DNA from: Granulicella sp.
GTDB lineage: Bacteria; Acidobacteriota; Terriglobia; Terriglobales; Acidobacteriaceae
Reading direction: 5' to 3'
Length of the DNA stretch: 39,431 bases
Assembly: GCA_027452215.1 (NCBI GenBank)
Contig: DAIDGQ010000013.1
Location: forward strand, 1 to 39,431
Part shown: positions 25,186-33,833 of the stretch, piece after piece
How the letters are laid out: each line of letters starts with the position of its first letter
How positions within the stretch are numbered: position 1 is the first letter of the stretch
Translations under genes and position numbers: made by a program
The notes under the pieces: model-generated
What the model was told of the DNA's origin: nothing
Database searches by the model: none
What the model saw: only the letters and a program-made list of their open reading frames with translations

Positions 25186-26038
25186 GTTTTGGAAGTTTGG
25201 GGAGAACGTCGATGGCGGCTGCCAGAGTGCGGAAGAGTTCGATGGCGCGGAGGCAGTCGGGATCCAGTGTGTAGTGAATGTTGCGGGTTAGGTAGGTACG
25301 GATGGTTTCGGGGCCGATGGCCAGGCGGGGGTTCCACTCGATGACGAGTTGTTCGGTGTGGGCGAGGCCGGCGTCTCGGCTGGCGGTGAGATCGGCGATG
25401 AGTTGGTGCGGCGTAAGACTTGCGGGCTCGAGGGCTTCGGGGCGGACGGCCCAGACGGCGGCGACCCAGGGAAGGCCTGTGAGTTCGCGCCAGAGGTGGG
25501 CGAGGTCGAGCCAGAGGAGTGGGGTGTTTGAGGCTGCGTCGATGGCGGCGCGTTGTTCGCGGGCTAAGAGCGCGGGGTCGCCGATGAGGAGTGCGGCGTC
25601 GGCGGAGGCAAGCATGGCGAGGGGGTCGGCGGGCTGGTGGAGGAAGGTGGGGTGGGTGTGGTGGAAGTGCTCGAAGAGGATGCGGGTGTAGGCTACGGAG
25701 CTGCGGCTGGCCGTGTCGGCGGCGAGGGTGCGGACTTGCTTGAGGGCTTCATTGGTGGAGAGGTGCGAGGGATTTTTGACCAAGAGAAGGATACTGCGGA
25801 CCTCGTCGCGCGAGGCGATAGTGCAGTCGGGGACGATGGCGAGCTCTGGCGTGAGAGCGGCGATCGGGATAAGGCCGAGGTCTGCGGTACCGGAGTTGAG
25901 CTCGGCTGCGCAGATCGAAGGCAGGGTGTAATGCACATCGTAGTGCTCACGCAGGACCGTGGCCGTGGGTTCGTGTTCGAAGTTGTAGAGCAGTGGGGCG
26001 GGATTTAGGAACGAGATGGTGGAGACGCGTAGAGGCAC
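25169..26038 (-). CDS. mqnA: Chorismate dehydratase MqnA (menaquinone biosynthesis)
   Basis: First enzyme of the futalosine pathway: dehydrates chorismate to 3-enolpyruvyl-benzoate for menaquinone. The 289-residue protein has the periplasmic-binding-protein-like fold of the family, with an opening VSTISFLNPAPLLYNF, the SGTADLGLIPI region that shapes the ligand cleft, and the DAALLIGDPALL strand typical of MqnA. The later WLDLAHLWRELTGLPWVAAVWAV segment is also characteristic. Start is a GTG at 26038 with no strong ribosome site. Other mqn genes are not in the window. It is convergent with the DUF429 gene (17-bp overlap) and divergent from dprA. Confidence 0.9.
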   Translation of the reverse strand: MPLRVSTISFLNPAPLLYNFEHEPTATVLREHYDVHYTLPSICAAELNSGTADLGLIPIAALTPELAIVPDCTIASRDEVRSILLLVKNPSHLSTNEALKQVRTLAADTASRSSVAYTRILFEHFHHTHPTFLHQPADPLAMLASADAALLIGDPALLAREQRAAIDAASNTPLLWLDLAHLWRELTGLPWVAAVWAVRPEALEPASLTPHQLIADLTASRDAGLAHTEQLVIEWNPRLAIGPETIRTYLTRNIHYTLDPDCLRAIELFRTLAAAIDVLPKLPKLNLLR

Positions 26039-26126
26039 CTATTGATTCTAAAAGAAGGCGGCGCATCAACAGGTCTTGCCCGAATGCGGTACCATGCGAT
26101 CACAACGCAGTGGAGAGGTACGCGTA

Positions 26127-27329
26127 ATGATGAATGCAAATTTGGAAGGAGCTCAGCTTGAATCGCGCCCAGAGGCGAGGCTGGCATGGCTGGCCCTGGC
26201 GCTGACACCTGGGATGGGGCCTACGCGCTGCGCCCGAGCGGTGAAGCGGTTGGGAGCGGCGGAACATTTATTCGGCGCATCGTTGACCGAGCTTGAGGGT
26301 ATTGGCATGCCGGCCGAGGCCGTGCAGTTCTGCTTCGATGGGCGGGCAAGGGCTGCTGCTATTGAAGAGGCGAGCCGAACCGCAGAGCAGCGGGCGAGGT
26401 ATCTGACACCTGAAGATGAGGCGTATCCGTCGAGGTTGCTGGAGATTTATGATCCTCCGGCGGTGCTGTGGGTGCGTGGCGATGCTCGACTGCTGAACCG
26501 TGCGGGGATTGCTGTTGTGGGAACCCGGCAACCAACGCCGTACGGGTCGGGGATGGCGGAGATGTTGAGTCGCGACCTTGCCCGACGAGGGATGGTCGTG
26601 ATGAGTGGGATGGCGCGTGGTGTGGATACTTGCGCGCACAAGGGGGCACTGGAGGCTGGCGGGGCTACAGTTGCGGTGTGGGGGACCGGGATCGATGTGA
26701 TCTATCCGAAGGAGAACAAAAAGTTGGCGGAGCAGATCGTCGCCCAAGGTGGCGTGATTGTGAGTGAGTTTCCTCTGGGGACGTTTCCTGCTCCCCAGAA
26801 TTTTCCGATTCGCAATCGCACGCTAAGCGGGATGAGCATTGGGGTGCTGGTGGTGGAGGGGGGGGAGTACTCCGGCACGCGGATTACCGCGCGATGCGCG
26901 CTGGAGCAGGGGCGCGATGTGTATGCAGTTCCCGGCAATGCGACGAATAAAAACGCGTGGGGGCCGAATACTCTGATCAAGCAGGGGGCAAAACTTACGG
27001 CGACGTGGGAGGATATCTGGGAAGACCTTCCATCGCAGGTGAGGATGCAACTGGAGGATGAGATGCAGGCCCAGAATGGGCGGAATGAATCGTCTGGAAA
27101 GGGAAGCGCATCTCTATTTGACGAGCGGTCGACGGCAGCGCCGATGAGCGAACATGAGCGACTCGTGATACAAGAGTTGCGGCAGGATGAATCGCTGCAA
27201 CTGGATGAGCTAATTGAGCGGCTGGAGCCGAAGATGGTCTCGGGAGAGATCTTTACTGCATTGTTTGAGTTGGAACTTGGGGGTAGAGTGAAGCAGATGC
27301 CGGGAAAAAATTATGTGCGCTGCTTCTAG
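26127..27329 (+). CDS. dprA: DNA processing protein DprA
   Basis: Loads RecA on incoming single-stranded DNA during natural transformation. The 400-residue product has an N-terminal helical region (HhH/SAM-like), then the Rossmann-type core with AVVGTRQPTPYG, SGMARGVDTCAHKGAL and SGTRITARCALEQGRDVYAV, and a C-terminal winged-helix-like domain (HERLVIQELRQDESLQLDEL). All conserved ssDNA-binding and dimer motifs are visible. The ATG at 26127 is preferred because GGAGAGG lies eight bases upstream; an upstream in-frame ATG at 26076 gives no ribosome site. It is followed after 196 bp by topA, a frequent neighbour of dprA. ComF and RecX genes nearby suggest competence capacity. Confidence 0.95.
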   Translation: MMNANLEGAQLESRPEARLAWLALALTPGMGPTRCARAVKRLGAAEHLFGASLTELEGIGMPAEAVQFCFDGRARAAAIEEASRTAEQRARYLTPEDEAYPSRLLEIYDPPAVLWVRGDARLLNRAGIAVVGTRQPTPYGSGMAEMLSRDLARRGMVVMSGMARGVDTCAHKGALEAGGATVAVWGTGIDVIYPKENKKLAEQIVAQGGVIVSEFPLGTFPAPQNFPIRNRTLSGMSIGVLVVEGGEYSGTRITARCALEQGRDVYAVPGNATNKNAWGPNTLIKQGAKLTATWEDIWEDLPSQVRMQLEDEMQAQNGRNESSGKGSASLFDERSTAAPMSEHERLVIQELRQDESLQLDELIERLEPKMVSGEIFTALFELELGGRVKQMPGKNYVRCF

Positions 27330-27525
27330 AATCGGGGCGGTGAAGTTTGAAATTCGGTCGCACTGATAACGATGTTCGTGCGTCCAAGTAGACGACACGT
27401 CTGATCGCGAGCTGATAGAGATTGGCAACGCGGTTTGACTTGACCTTGGCAAAGCATGATAGGTTGCATAGGAATTGGAAGCGAGGACGCGGCTTCGGTC
27501 GAACGTCTTTGAATGGGTGTGTGGT

Positions 27526-30450
27526 ATGGCAAAGAACTTGGTGATCGTGGAGTCGCCGGCAAAGGCGAAGACGATCGGGAAATATCTCGGCAGTGATTAC
27601 GTGGTGGAGGCCTCAATCGGGCACATCATGGATTTGCCGAAGAACGATATTGGTGTGGAACTAAAGCATCGGACGTTTGAGCCGACGCTGATTGTGTCTC
27701 CGGGCAAAGAGAAGGTTGTAGACCGGCTGAAAAAGCTGGCCTCCAAGAGCGATTTTGTGTTTCTGGCGGCCGATCCTGATCGCGAAGGAGAGGCGATCGC
27801 TGCTCATTTAAAGATGCAGCTGCTACCGTCCATTCGCGTGAAGAGCAACATGCGCCGGGTGACCTTCAACGAGATTACGAAGAAGGCGGTTACAGCAGCC
27901 TTCGGGCATACGCGCGATGTGGATGAGAACCTGGTGGACGCGCAGCAGACGCGGCGGGTGCTAGACCGCCTGGTGGGTTATCAGATCTCTCCACTGTTGT
28001 GGGACAAGGTGAAACGTGGTCTAAGTGCGGGACGGGTGCAGACCGTTGCGCTGCGTTTGATCGTGGAGCGCGAGCGCGAGATCAATGCTTTCCAGGCAGT
28101 GGAGTATTGGAACATTGACGCTGTGCTTTCGCCGCAGAAGAACGGGCAGGAGTTTACGGCGCGCATGGTGGGCGTGCAAGGATTGCCAATTCGTGTTGCG
28201 AATGGCACGGATGCAGAGGGAAAAGAGGTATTTCTCTCGAACGCGCTGCCGGATAAGGGCGCGGTGGACGAGGTGATGGAGCAGTTGGAGCGGGCGACCT
28301 GGCGGGTGAAGTCAGTCGAGAAAAAGGAGCGGCGGCAGAACCCTCGCGCTCCATTCACAACGAGTCAACTACAGCAGCAGGCAGCGGGACGGTTGGGCTT
28401 CAATGTGCGGCGCACCATGGGTGTGGCGCAGCGTCTGTACGAGGGCATCGAGCTCGGCAGCGAGGGAACGGTCGGCCTGATCACCTACATGCGAACTGAT
28501 TCGACGAACATGAGCGCGGATGCGGTCAAGGAAATTCGCGAGTGGGTCGATAAAAAGTTTGGTGACAAGTATTTACCGGAGAAGGCGAACGTCTACAAGA
28601 GCAAGAAGGACGCACAGGAGGCGCATGAGGCGATCCGTCCGACCAACGTTGCGTTCACGCCAGATTCAATTGCGAAGTACCTTTCGGATGAACAGAACCG
28701 GCTGTACAAGCTCATCTGGGAACGCGCTGTGACGAGTCAGATGACGCCGGCGATCTTTGACCAGACGACGGTGGAGATTGAGGCTAAAGCTGATGCTGTG
28801 TATGACTTCCGCACGACGGGAAGCATTCTGAAGTTTGATGGCTGGCTGCGGTTCGATGAAGAGGCGAAGAAGGCAAAGGCCGCTCGGGTTGCGGCAGAGG
28901 CCGAAGATAGGCGGAAGGCCTCGCAAAGCGCTGAGGCCGAGGATGTTGAGGGTGCGCAGGATTCGACCAGCGAGGAAAGCTCGGCGGAACGGCGCTTACC
29001 AGAGTTGAGGGGTGGGCAGGGGTTAGAGCGGGTGACGCTTGATCCGCAGCAGAAGTTTACACAGCCTCCGCCAAGGTTCAATGAAGCTAGTTTGGTGAAG
29101 ACGCTGGAGGAGAAGGGGATTGGGCGGCCTTCGACTTACGCCTCTATTATCAATACGATCCAGGAGCGCGACTACGTAAAGAAGCTCGCGCAGAAGCTGG
29201 TGCCGACCGAGATTGGGATGGTCGTAACTGAGTTGCTGGTGAAGAACTTCCCGTACATCTTTGAGACGGGCTATACCGCGCAGCTTGAAAGCGAACTAGA
29301 CGCTGTTGAAGCGGGGACGGAGAAGTGGACGGACCTGCTGAAGGGGTTTTATACGCATTTTGAGGAAGAACTGAAGGTCGCCGAGACGCAGATGGAAGAC
29401 GTCAAGGCAATGGAGCAGGAAACCGACGAGATTTGCGATAAATGCGGGGCACCACTGATTTTGAAGTGGGGCAAGTTCGGGAGCTTTTATTCCTGCTCAA
29501 ACTTTACGAAGGTGAAGCCAATTACCGTTGCGCAGGGACCGCTCAAGAAGGATCCCAAGGCCGCGGTGAAGAAGGTGCTCGATACGTTCAGCTTTCCGAT
29601 GTATGTGAAGGCGATGAGCGACGATGTGACGGAGTCGAGTGCTAAGGTTGAGGATAAGTCCCAGCTGATCATGGAGTTACAGCGGGCGTCTGGCCAGGGA
29701 AACAAGCTCGTAGTGGAGCCGGAGAGCTGCGATTTTACGAAGGAGAACTTCGCCGCGAAGCCGGATTTGAACTCTCCTGAGGCTCAGGACGCGGAGCAGG
29801 AAGAGGAGTTCTGCGACAACTGCGGGCGGACGATGGTGCTCAGGAATGGGCCCTGGGGGCCGTTTATGGCGTGTCCTGGTTACAACGACGACCCTCCGTG
29901 CAAGACCATCCGGAAGCTGACGCAGAAGGTGCAGTCGAAGCCTCCGGTGGTCTTGGAAGAGCCTTGTCCGAAGTGTGGAAAGCCTCTGCTGCAGCGGGAT
30001 GGACAGTATGGTGAGTTCGTCGCTTGCTCTGGGTATCCGAAGTGTAAGTATGTGAAACAAGAGCTGTTAGATGTACCTTGCCCGAAGTGCGGAGGCGAGA
30101 TTGCCATGCGAAAGAACAAGCGTGGCGACACATTCTATGGGTGTACCCGGTATCCGAAGTGCGATTTCACGAGTAATCAGAAGCTGGTGAATGAGACTTG
30201 CCCGAAGTGCGAGGCGGCGTACCTGGTGGAATATGCGAATGCTGAGGGGACGTTCCTGATCTGTCCGAACAATCGGGAGGCGTTGCCGAAGCGCCGGCCG
30301 CGCAAGGGAGCGAAGGAAGAGGAAGTCGCTGGTGCTCCTAACTGTAGCTACGAGAAGAAGATAGGGCCACCGCAGACGAAGAATGAGGCGGAGGATCGGA
30401 AGCTGCCGGACCCGGAAAAGACGAGGCCGGTGGTGGAGGCAGTTGCCTAA
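27526..30450 (+). CDS. topA: DNA topoisomerase I with multiple zinc ribbons
   Basis: Type IA topoisomerase relaxing negative supercoils, 974 residues. The toprim domain opens at residue 1 (MAKNLVIVESPAKAKTIGKY) and holds ADPDREGEAIAAH; the active-site tyrosine is Tyr321 in GLITYMRTDSTN. The core ends near residue 640. The C-terminal third carries five four-cysteine zinc ribbons, most of CPKCG...GYPKC type. An Ala/Glu/Ser-rich linker (about residues 445-505) is inserted in the core, a feature that varies between species. The ATG at 27526 is chosen from the family N-terminus over upstream in-frame codons. It is 196 bp after dprA. No operator site is apparent. Confidence 0.96.
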   Translation: MAKNLVIVESPAKAKTIGKYLGSDYVVEASIGHIMDLPKNDIGVELKHRTFEPTLIVSPGKEKVVDRLKKLASKSDFVFLAADPDREGEAIAAHLKMQLLPSIRVKSNMRRVTFNEITKKAVTAAFGHTRDVDENLVDAQQTRRVLDRLVGYQISPLLWDKVKRGLSAGRVQTVALRLIVEREREINAFQAVEYWNIDAVLSPQKNGQEFTARMVGVQGLPIRVANGTDAEGKEVFLSNALPDKGAVDEVMEQLERATWRVKSVEKKERRQNPRAPFTTSQLQQQAAGRLGFNVRRTMGVAQRLYEGIELGSEGTVGLITYMRTDSTNMSADAVKEIREWVDKKFGDKYLPEKANVYKSKKDAQEAHEAIRPTNVAFTPDSIAKYLSDEQNRLYKLIWERAVTSQMTPAIFDQTTVEIEAKADAVYDFRTTGSILKFDGWLRFDEEAKKAKAARVAAEAEDRRKASQSAEAEDVEGAQDSTSEESSAERRLPELRGGQGLERVTLDPQQKFTQPPPRFNEASLVKTLEEKGIGRPSTYASIINTIQERDYVKKLAQKLVPTEIGMVVTELLVKNFPYIFETGYTAQLESELDAVEAGTEKWTDLLKGFYTHFEEELKVAETQMEDVKAMEQETDEICDKCGAPLILKWGKFGSFYSCSNFTKVKPITVAQGPLKKDPKAAVKKVLDTFSFPMYVKAMSDDVTESSAKVEDKSQLIMELQRASGQGNKLVVEPESCDFTKENFAAKPDLNSPEAQDAEQEEEFCDNCGRTMVLRNGPWGPFMACPGYNDDPPCKTIRKLTQKVQSKPPVVLEEPCPKCGKPLLQRDGQYGEFVACSGYPKCKYVKQELLDVPCPKCGGEIAMRKNKRGDTFYGCTRYPKCDFTSNQKLVNETCPKCEAAYLVEYANAEGTFLICPNNREALPKRRPRKGAKEEEVAGAPNCSYEKKIGPPQTKNEAEDRKLPDPEKTRPVVEAVA

Positions 30451-30642
30451 GGGAGATCCAGTCGCGCGGCGACAGATATGAGGTTCTGGAGGAAGCCTCG
30501 GTGCGACTTCCCATTTCCAGTAGGTTTGTGGTATAAAGGAAGCGGCACGCGGCTCCAACCGCGGCAGGGACGCTTCTTCTTCCTCGGGCTTGCGAGGGGT
30601 GTCTTGCCGCTGTATCTGACTGAAACGATTGGAAGGGCGGAC

Positions 30643-30930
30643 ATGGCAAAGGCTATTTGGAACGGACAGACGATCGCTGAAAGCGATAAGGTTGAAACAG
30701 TTGAGGGGAACGTATATTTCCCGGAAGAGACTGTAAACAGGGCATTTCTGCGGCCCAGCTCCACCAGTTCGAATTGCCCATGGAAGGGTATGGCGAGATA
30801 CTACACGGTGCTGGTGGACGGGCAGGAAAACCCGGACGCGGCCTGGTATTACCCTAATCCCAAGCCGGCGGCGAAGACGGTTCGGCACCATGTGGCGTTT
30901 TGGCGCGGCGTGGAGATTGTTCCCAGCTAA
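30643..30930 (+). CDS. DUF427 family protein
   Basis: Small cytoplasmic protein of 95 residues of the DUF427 family: the opening MAKAIWNGQTIAES, the VEGNVYFPEETV strand and the SNCPWKGMARYYTV segment followed by AWYYPNPKPAAK and VAFWRGVEI match that family well. Its beta-barrel-like fold is of unknown function. The ATG at 30643 is preceded by GGAAGGGCGG; the reading frame opens at 30478 but the earlier portion is not family-like. It follows topA by 192 bp and is followed by a strong terminator. A TATAAA in the gap (around 30531) could be part of a promoter. Confidence 0.85.
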   Translation: MAKAIWNGQTIAESDKVETVEGNVYFPEETVNRAFLRPSSTSSNCPWKGMARYYTVLVDGQENPDAAWYYPNPKPAAKTVRHHVAFWRGVEIVPS

Positions 30931-30960
30931 CAATTGAATCGAAGGAAGATAGGTTTGAAG

Positions 30961-30988
30961 ATCGCTCCCTGCGGGGGGCGATTTTCTT
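30961..30988 (+). terminator. Intrinsic terminator after DUF427 gene
   Basis: Stem ATCGCTCCC (30961-30969) pairs with GGGGGCGAT (30974-30982) over nine positions with one G-U wobble around the loop TGCG, and is followed by TTTTCTT. It sits 30 bp past the DUF427 stop and is the clearest rho-independent terminator in the window. Confidence 0.85.
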
Positions 30989-31075
30989 GCGTATTGAGCG
31001 CGGTTTGGGGCTGCAAGTGGCGTGACTGAAGGAGGGTTCGGGTTGCGCGGCGGCAGATTTGGGGTAACGGCGAGG

Positions 31076-32023
31076 TTAGGGGAGGAGGAGCTCGCGGTCG
31101 ATGCGGTCGAGGAGGTCTCCGGTCTCGTGGGTGGAGACTTTGCGGATGAAGAATTTGTCGGTGGTGCGGGCGAGGTCGAAGTCGGACTGGGTGGAGTGGA
31201 AGACTCGCTTCTCGGAGGGGTGGATGAGGTGGAGGGGGGTCTGCTGGTTGGTTCCGGCACCTTCGTCGGGCTGGGGGCCGAGGGTTTGGGCGGCGAAGGG
31301 GGATTGGGCGACGAGGGTGTGGTAGAAGACTTCGTCGGTGGCGTAGGTGGAGCGGAAGGTCTGGAGGTACTGGGGGTGCTGCTGGACGTAGTCGACAATG
31401 TAGCGGGCGCAGGGCTCGGAGAAGGCCCACCAGCTGCTGCCGAAGTAGATGGGGAGGCCGACCTCCTTCTGGAAGTCGCGGGGGCGGAAGGAGGAGAGCT
31501 TGTTGAGGACGGCGCGGGCCTTCTTTTCGAGGGGGTGGAGGGAGGGGTAGCGGGCCATGAGGCTGTCGGAGAGCAGGGGGGCCATGCGCCAGTGGCGGGA
31601 GACGAGGCTCCAGAGATGGGGTGTGGAGGGGCTGATGGCGGTGAAGCGGATGTAGTTGTGGTCGTGGTCGGAGAGGAAGAGGGCGGCGAGCTGGGAGAGG
31701 GGCTTGACGGGGTAGCAGGCTCCGGAGATGAGGACGTATTTGCTGAAGGTTTCGGGGTGGTGGACGGCGGTGCGGAGGAGGGAGAGGGTGGTGTCGACCA
31801 TGGAGGCGTCGGCCCAGTGGACGGAGAGGCGGGGATGGATGAGGGTGACGTTGGGGAGGGCGGCGAAGGGGGCGAGGGGGAAGTCGCGGGATTTGGCGTC
31901 GATGTGGAGGAAGACGGCGTGGTCGCGGAGATGGTGGCAGAGGCGGAGGAGTAGGGGAGCGTCGCCGTGAGCCAGCACTAGAAAGGCAATTCTGCGCGGC
32001 GTGGCTGGCGTGGCGTTATCCAT
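31076..32023 (-). CDS. Core-2/I-branching (GT14-like) beta-glycosyltransferase
   Basis: The 315-residue protein begins with the family's RIAFLVLAHGDAPLLLRLC, then FLHIDAKS, and has the SVHWADASMVDTTLSLL region plus YVLISGACYPVK, characteristic of the core-2/I-branching enzyme family. The GSSWWAFSEPCARYIVDYV segment also fits. Bacterial members are mostly in surface-polysaccharide or capsule loci and transfer sugars from UDP-donors. No membrane helix is evident. It stands alone between a DUF427 gene (convergent) and a DUF2711-like gene (divergent), so the polysaccharide it would modify is unknown. Strong G-richness of the plus strand here gives very restricted codon choice. Confidence 0.85.
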   Translation of the reverse strand: MDNATPATPRRIAFLVLAHGDAPLLLRLCHHLRDHAVFLHIDAKSRDFPLAPFAALPNVTLIHPRLSVHWADASMVDTTLSLLRTAVHHPETFSKYVLISGACYPVKPLSQLAALFLSDHDHNYIRFTAISPSTPHLWSLVSRHWRMAPLLSDSLMARYPSLHPLEKKARAVLNKLSSFRPRDFQKEVGLPIYFGSSWWAFSEPCARYIVDYVQQHPQYLQTFRSTYATDEVFYHTLVAQSPFAAQTLGPQPDEGAGTNQQTPLHLIHPSEKRVFHSTQSDFDLARTTDKFFIRKVSTHETGDLLDRIDRELLLP

Positions 32024-32309
32024 GGATGCGGGTCCTCATGAATCGAGTTTAGTGGATCGCGCGCTCTGGATGCTGGCTGCACTGATATGCCGCCACCCGT
32101 TGGAACGTTATGCCTCGATAGGCGACCAGGCGCTGCACAGTTGTTCCCACCCGTTTCACATATTCCGCCAGCCAGCGACTAGCGGAATTCGAACTTTCTC
32201 AAAACCCGACTTCAATGGCGTTTCGGCGAATCGGTACTGGTTGGATTGATACCATTACGTTTTGCCCCTCATCCGCAGCACGCGGAAATATACGAACTTG
32301 CAGGCTTAT

Positions 32310-33005
32310 ATGAAGACACGTGTTCTCCCGCCGCCTGATGTCTTTGCCTCTTGCCCGCTCGATGGGAAGATACTCGAGCACTATGCAGGCACATTCGAGG
32401 CGGCCTACGTTTCGCTCAATCCGTTCATCAAACCAGTTTCGATTGATAAGTCAGAGTTCAAGCCTGAGACCTATCCCAGCCGTGCAAAGATAGTGGCGAA
32501 CTGTGAACCGGTCTCCTGGTCCGAGGTTGCGCAGCGATTGGGCTTGCCGGGGATCGCAGCCGTTGATGTTGGGCTTCGGACGCGAATCCTCGGTTTGCGT
32601 AAGGAACTTGAAAATCAGATCTATGCTACTGCGATTGAAACGTTTTACGAGACACAAGGGATCGTGGCACCCACAGAAGGAGCCTTTTCCCCTCTGCTTC
32701 ACGACAAAATACTTCAGTCCATAAAAAGACTGGGCTACGACTGGCTTTGGGTTGGGGATGAGTTCGACACGGAAAGAAAGCTACGTTGGATCGACGACCT
32801 CCTGAATCAAGAGGATGGTCTTACCACGGGTCGCTTCAACGTGTTCACTCCAGATAAGCGATTGTTATGGACGATCCACTGGGATAGCCATTTTTCGCTC
32901 CTCTGCTCTTCCCATGAGAGGTTAGCATCGATCCAGGCGGCCAACGATCTGGAAGGATTCTTCTGCGACTCATCAACCGAGGTGTACTGGAGCGTGCGTC
33001 CGTAA
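32310..33005 (+). CDS. Probable DUF2711 family protein
   Basis: The 231-residue protein resembles the DUF2711 family as I recall it: phrases GTFEAAYVSLNPFIKP, the P(S/T)..I...C.PV.W segment, GLRTRILGLRKELEN, the VGDEFDTERKLRWIDDLL block, and the closing LLWTIHWDSHF and EGFFCDSSTEVYWSVRP. Its function is unknown. The ATG at 32310 is chosen over a TTG at 32262; the ribosome site is weak. Base composition is less G-skewed than in the GT14-like gene next door, and it lies at the edge of a lower-GC accessory stretch, so it may have been acquired. No partner gene is evident. Confidence 0.65.
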   Translation: MKTRVLPPPDVFASCPLDGKILEHYAGTFEAAYVSLNPFIKPVSIDKSEFKPETYPSRAKIVANCEPVSWSEVAQRLGLPGIAAVDVGLRTRILGLRKELENQIYATAIETFYETQGIVAPTEGAFSPLLHDKILQSIKRLGYDWLWVGDEFDTERKLRWIDDLLNQEDGLTTGRFNVFTPDKRLLWTIHWDSHFSLLCSSHERLASIQAANDLEGFFCDSSTEVYWSVRP

Positions 33006-33129
33006 AACGCAAGGTGCCCTGATTGAGTCTTAGGGGCTGGGCTCTTTGGCGAAGTCGTCATTCTCCTGAAACGGTGTTTTGACTCAGTTCGAATCGCGCG
33101 ACGCACACCTCCGCCACGGATGACACTTT

Positions 33130-33300
33130 TTACTGCTTCTTGCGAGCGAACTCTGATTCGCTATAGTGCCGAACGAGGAGAATGACTCCAACCGCCACGA
33201 AGACGGTGAGCAAGGCTAGAGCCCATGCAAACGGGACGCGCTTCCGGCGGGGTTTTATGATCACGTATTGGATTTTTGGAACAATCAGCCCTTCGCTCAC
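33130..33300 (-). CDS. Small single-helix membrane protein (GTG start)
   Basis: A 56-codon reading frame: a short soluble start (SEGLIVPKIQYVIIKPRRKR), one hydrophobic helix (VPFAWALALLTVFVAVGVIL), then a charged tail ending ARKKQ. The positive charges before the helix fit a cytoplasmic N-terminus. The GTG start at 33300 overlaps the stop of the upstream minus-strand frame as GTGA (33297-33300), an arrangement seen in translationally coupled genes. This is the main reason to take it as real. No homolog is recognised. Confidence 0.5.
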   Translation of the reverse strand: MSEGLIVPKIQYVIIKPRRKRVPFAWALALLTVFVAVGVILLVRHYSESEFARKKQ

Positions 33301-33629
33301 GTTGGCGCTCCCCCTCGCAATGAAGTTGTGGGATCTAAATCTCGATTTGGCGTCCTGATTCCCATAAGGTTCGCCAACTCTTGAACGTTAGCGAACGGGC
33401 TGCTCGAGACGATAGCGCTGATACCTTGCAGGCCATGTACGATCAAGGCCCGGTTATTCACTTGAATGCCACGTTCCACAAGGTCGAATTGTCGATCAAC
33501 GGCGTCCTTACGCTCTGCAAAAACCCTGTCGCAATTACTTAGTCGAGGCATTTCGAGAGGATAGACAGACCCAGCGGGAGATTGCGGATATCGATGCTGT
33601 TTGACCTCACAGAATCCTGCCTTCCTCAT
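33297..33629 (-). CDS. Hypothetical protein, 110 residues, in a chain of small overlapping frames
   Basis: Unrecognised. Residues about 32-80 look coding (DRVFAERKDAVDRQFDLVE, then RGIQVNNRALIVHGLQGIS), whereas the first 25 or so look less protein-like and may reflect a wrong start or a frameshift. Its ATG overlaps, out of phase, the 3' end of the preceding minus-strand frame, and its stop overlaps the GTG of the following small membrane protein. No signal or membrane segment. The local DNA is lower in GC than the surroundings. Confidence 0.4.
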   Translation of the reverse strand: MRKAGFCEVKQHRYPQSPAGSVYPLEMPRLSNCDRVFAERKDAVDRQFDLVERGIQVNNRALIVHGLQGISAIVSSSPFANVQELANLMGIRTPNRDLDPTTSLRGGAPT

Positions 33630-33833
33630 CCATCAGTCTAGTGTCGATGAGATCTGCTACCGTCGCAGCCATTTGCGGCAGGGGGGCGATCACATTCAGA
33701 TCGCGGTCATCAAAAGATGGTTTGCGGAGCAAGATGGTTTGCGGAGCACACGGCGAAGGGATCTCTTACATTGCGAGAAGAATCCGCAAGGGTAAAGCTC
33801 TTTGCGTGCAGATTCATATTGGCGGTTGCTCAC
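33607..33833 (-). pseudogene. Small gene broken by a 17-bp tandem duplication
   Basis: Reading from a GTG at 33833 gives SNRQYESARKELYPCGFF and onward for 45 codons before a stop. If one of the two identical 17-bp units at 33714-33747 is removed, the frame instead continues through KPSFDDRDLNVIAPLPQ and MAATVADLIDTRLMDEEG to a stop at 33607, giving 69 residues. The GTG start overlaps the stop of the upstream frame as GTGA (33830-33833). The protein is not recognised. Confidence 0.5.
33714..33747. repeat. Perfect 17-bp tandem duplication
   Basis: AAGATGGTTTGCGGAGC at 33714-33730 is repeated exactly at 33731-33747. The unit is not a multiple of three and shifts the minus-strand reading frame through it. 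The perfect identity suggests a recent event. Confidence 0.9.

Noticed and set aside
27475..27525. Longer N-terminus for topoisomerase I
   Set aside because: The family starts at MAKNLVIVESPAKAK (27526); the 17 codons before it look like non-coding DNA.
32807..33106. 99-codon minus-strand frame with GGAGA near an internal ATG
   Set aside because: It is mostly the shadow of the DUF2711-like gene on the other strand; codon pattern favours the plus-strand gene.
33060..33115. tRNA-like GTTCGAATC element
   Set aside because: The five bases on either side do not pair to make a T-stem and no acceptor or anticodon arm can be formed.
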